This document shows positions 5,687-6,890 of a stretch of DNA of 6,890 nt, piece by piece; position 1 is the stretch's first letter; each line of letters opens with the position of its first letter. A model generated the notes under the pieces. The model was not told where the DNA came from and ran no database searches. It was given only the letters and a program-made list of their open reading frames with translations. The DNA lies in NCBI GenBank assembly GCA_002384315.1, contig DGBL01000001.1:4547-11436 (forward strand). The letters are read 5' to 3'. This DNA is from Micrococcaceae bacterium UBA4005 (GTDB lineage Bacteria; Actinomycetota; Actinomycetes; Actinomycetales; Micrococcaceae). A program made the position numbers and the translations under genes.

Positions 5687-6890
5687 CTATTCGTAGCGGA
5701 GGGAGTCGATGGGGTTTTGGCGTGCTGCGCGCCAGGCCGGGAGGGTGCCGGCGATGAAGGCGATGGCCATGACCAGGAGGATGACGCCGGTGACGGGTCC
5801 GGGGGCGAAGGCGAGGATGTGCAGGCCTTCGAGCTCGCTGAGCGGTCCGCGGGAGAGGACGTCGCTGATGGCGCTGCCTAGGGCGATGGCGGCGGCTGAA
5901 CCGATGATGCTGCCGAGGAAGCCGATGAATGCGGCTTCGGTGCTGAAGAGTGCGAAGACGGATGTGCTGCCCATGCCCATGGCTTTCATGAGTCCTATTT
6001 CGCGGGTGCGTTCCTGGACGGACATCAGCAGTGTGTTCACGATTCCGAATCCTGCGGCGACGAGGGCGATGATGGCGAAGGCGTTCAGTACCCCGATGAT
6101 TCCGGCGATGACTGTTTTGATGGTTCCGATGCGGTCATCCAGGGTTTGGGCGGTGTAGCCGGCGGCAGAGAGCTGGTCTTTCATCTCGGTGATCTGTGCC
6201 GGGGATGACGGGGCGAACGTTGCAGTTGCGCTGGCCCAGGAGGGGGTGGTCTTGGCGGGGGTGCCGGTCGCCTGTGCCTGGGTGAGGGCAGTGGAGAGTG
6301 CTTTGTTCACTGCTGCACCGGAGCTGCCCAGCAGGGAGTTTTGCGCGATCCCGACAATCCGGGCGGTAACCGCGTGCGGTGTCCCGGCTCCGTCGGTGAT
6401 GCCGATGTTTACGTCATGCCCGATGGCCTGGGCGTTGTCGGCGAAGCCGAGCGGGGCGACGTAGCCGGAGGGCAGGAGCAGCTGGGCTTCACTGCTGGCA
6501 TCATCGAGGGTAGCGCCGGCGGCGACCTGGGGCTGGGCTCCGGCGAGGGGGCTGACGGACAGCTGGTATTTGTCCTGGTCTTTCCATTGGATGTAGTCCG
6601 GGCTGATGCGGATGACGGGGGTGACTGCGGTGATTCCGGTGATGGCGCTGATGGCGTCCAGGTCGGGCTGCCCCAGAGCCACCTGGGAAGAACCTGGAGG
6701 TCCGCCTCCGGCTACTCGCTTTGCCTGCGGGTCGTACTTTCTAGGTCCGGTCCCGGCAGCTGCGCTGGGGTCGGTTTTGGTGACGGTGAAAGCGGTGCTG
6801 GAGCCGACAGAGGCCACTTGGCTGTCGATGTAGTTCGAGATGCCGGTGCCGAGGCCATTGGTGATGGTCAGGGTGAAGGCGCCGATGAAG
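5687..6890 (-). CDS. MacB/FtsX-type ABC transporter permease (5' end off the window)
   Basis: The membrane subunit of a MacB-like ABC system, which works with a cytosolic ATPase to move or act on substrates at the outer face of the membrane. The frame is open to the window edge: 400 residues are visible, starting FIGAFTLTITNGLGTGISNY, so only the cytosolic N-terminus and first helix (perhaps 35-45 residues) are missing. GTG 6817 is internal, not the start. Residues ~25-255 are the extracytoplasmic MacB core domain, rich in Ala, Thr and Ser. The FtsX domain follows: a helix around 259-290, the coupling helix SVQERTREIGLMKAMGMG (290-307), helices near 316-340 and 364-384, and the typical end PAWRAARQNPIDSLRYE. 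The partner ATPase should lie upstream, beyond 6890. It reads toward the Tni-type end and stops 77 bp short of it. Confidence 0.92.
   Translation of the reverse strand, partial: FIGAFTLTITNGLGTGISNYIDSQVASVGSSTAFTVTKTDPSAAAGTGPRKYDPQAKRVAGGGPPGSSQVALGQPDLDAISAITGITAVTPVIRISPDYIQWKDQDKYQLSVSPLAGAQPQVAAGATLDDASSEAQLLLPSGYVAPLGFADNAQAIGHDVNIGITDGAGTPHAVTARIVGIAQNSLLGSSGAAVNKALSTALTQAQATGTPAKTTPSWASATATFAPSSPAQITEMKDQLSAAGYTAQTLDDRIGTIKTVIAGIIGVLNAFAIIALVAAGFGIVNTLLMSVQERTREIGLMKAMGMGSTSVFALFSTEAAFIGFLGSIIGSAAAIALGSAISDVLSRGPLSELEGLHILAFAPGPVTGVILLVMAIAFIAGTLPAWRAARQNPIDSLRYE

Overview
The window reads as high-GC actinobacterial DNA with strong G/C third positions. The proteins look like those of an Arthrobacter-type soil member of the Micrococcaceae; this placement is inferred from protein style and was not searched. 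Seven protein-coding regions are supported, two of them cut by the window edges, plus one gene remnant. No tRNA, rRNA, CRISPR array or complete transposase gene was seen.

Layout. (1) Positions 1-666 (minus strand): most of a shikimate dehydrogenase-like oxidoreductase of the HI0607/SdhL type, with its C-terminus beyond the left edge. (2) Positions 707-811 (minus strand): the last ~34 codons of an unknown gene, broken exactly where a repeat begins. (3) Positions 812-864 and 4701-4753: two gap-free copies (45 of 53 bases identical) of what looks like one insertion-sequence end, in the same orientation, each with repeated TGGCGGTT boxes. They bracket ~3.9 kb. (4) Between them lie two regulator-plus-exporter modules: an EamA/DMT permease divergent from a LysR-type regulator over a 49-bp operator-like gap, and a TetR-type regulator overlapping a second EamA/DMT permease by 4 bp. 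(5) Positions 4843-5424 (minus strand): a small serine recombinase preceded by nested inverted repeats that look like its res site. (6) Positions 5534-5610: three repeats matching the end architecture of Tn402/Tn5053 (Tni) transposons, starting ~30 bp from the res-like repeats. (7) Positions 5687-6890 (minus strand): a MacB/FtsX-type ABC transporter permease, with its N-terminus beyond the right edge.

How the parts fit. The two outer genes look like ordinary resident genes. The middle is a mosaic of mobile-element ends without transposases, two self-regulated small-molecule exporter modules, and a resolvase with its site. The most interesting structure is the Tni-type end next to the recombination site of an unrelated resolvase. 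It points away from the resolvase, which is the arrangement expected from the known preference of Tn402/Tn5053 elements for res sites. Substrates of both exporters and the ligands of both regulators cannot be told from sequence. I see no clear evidence of a wholly new biological system.
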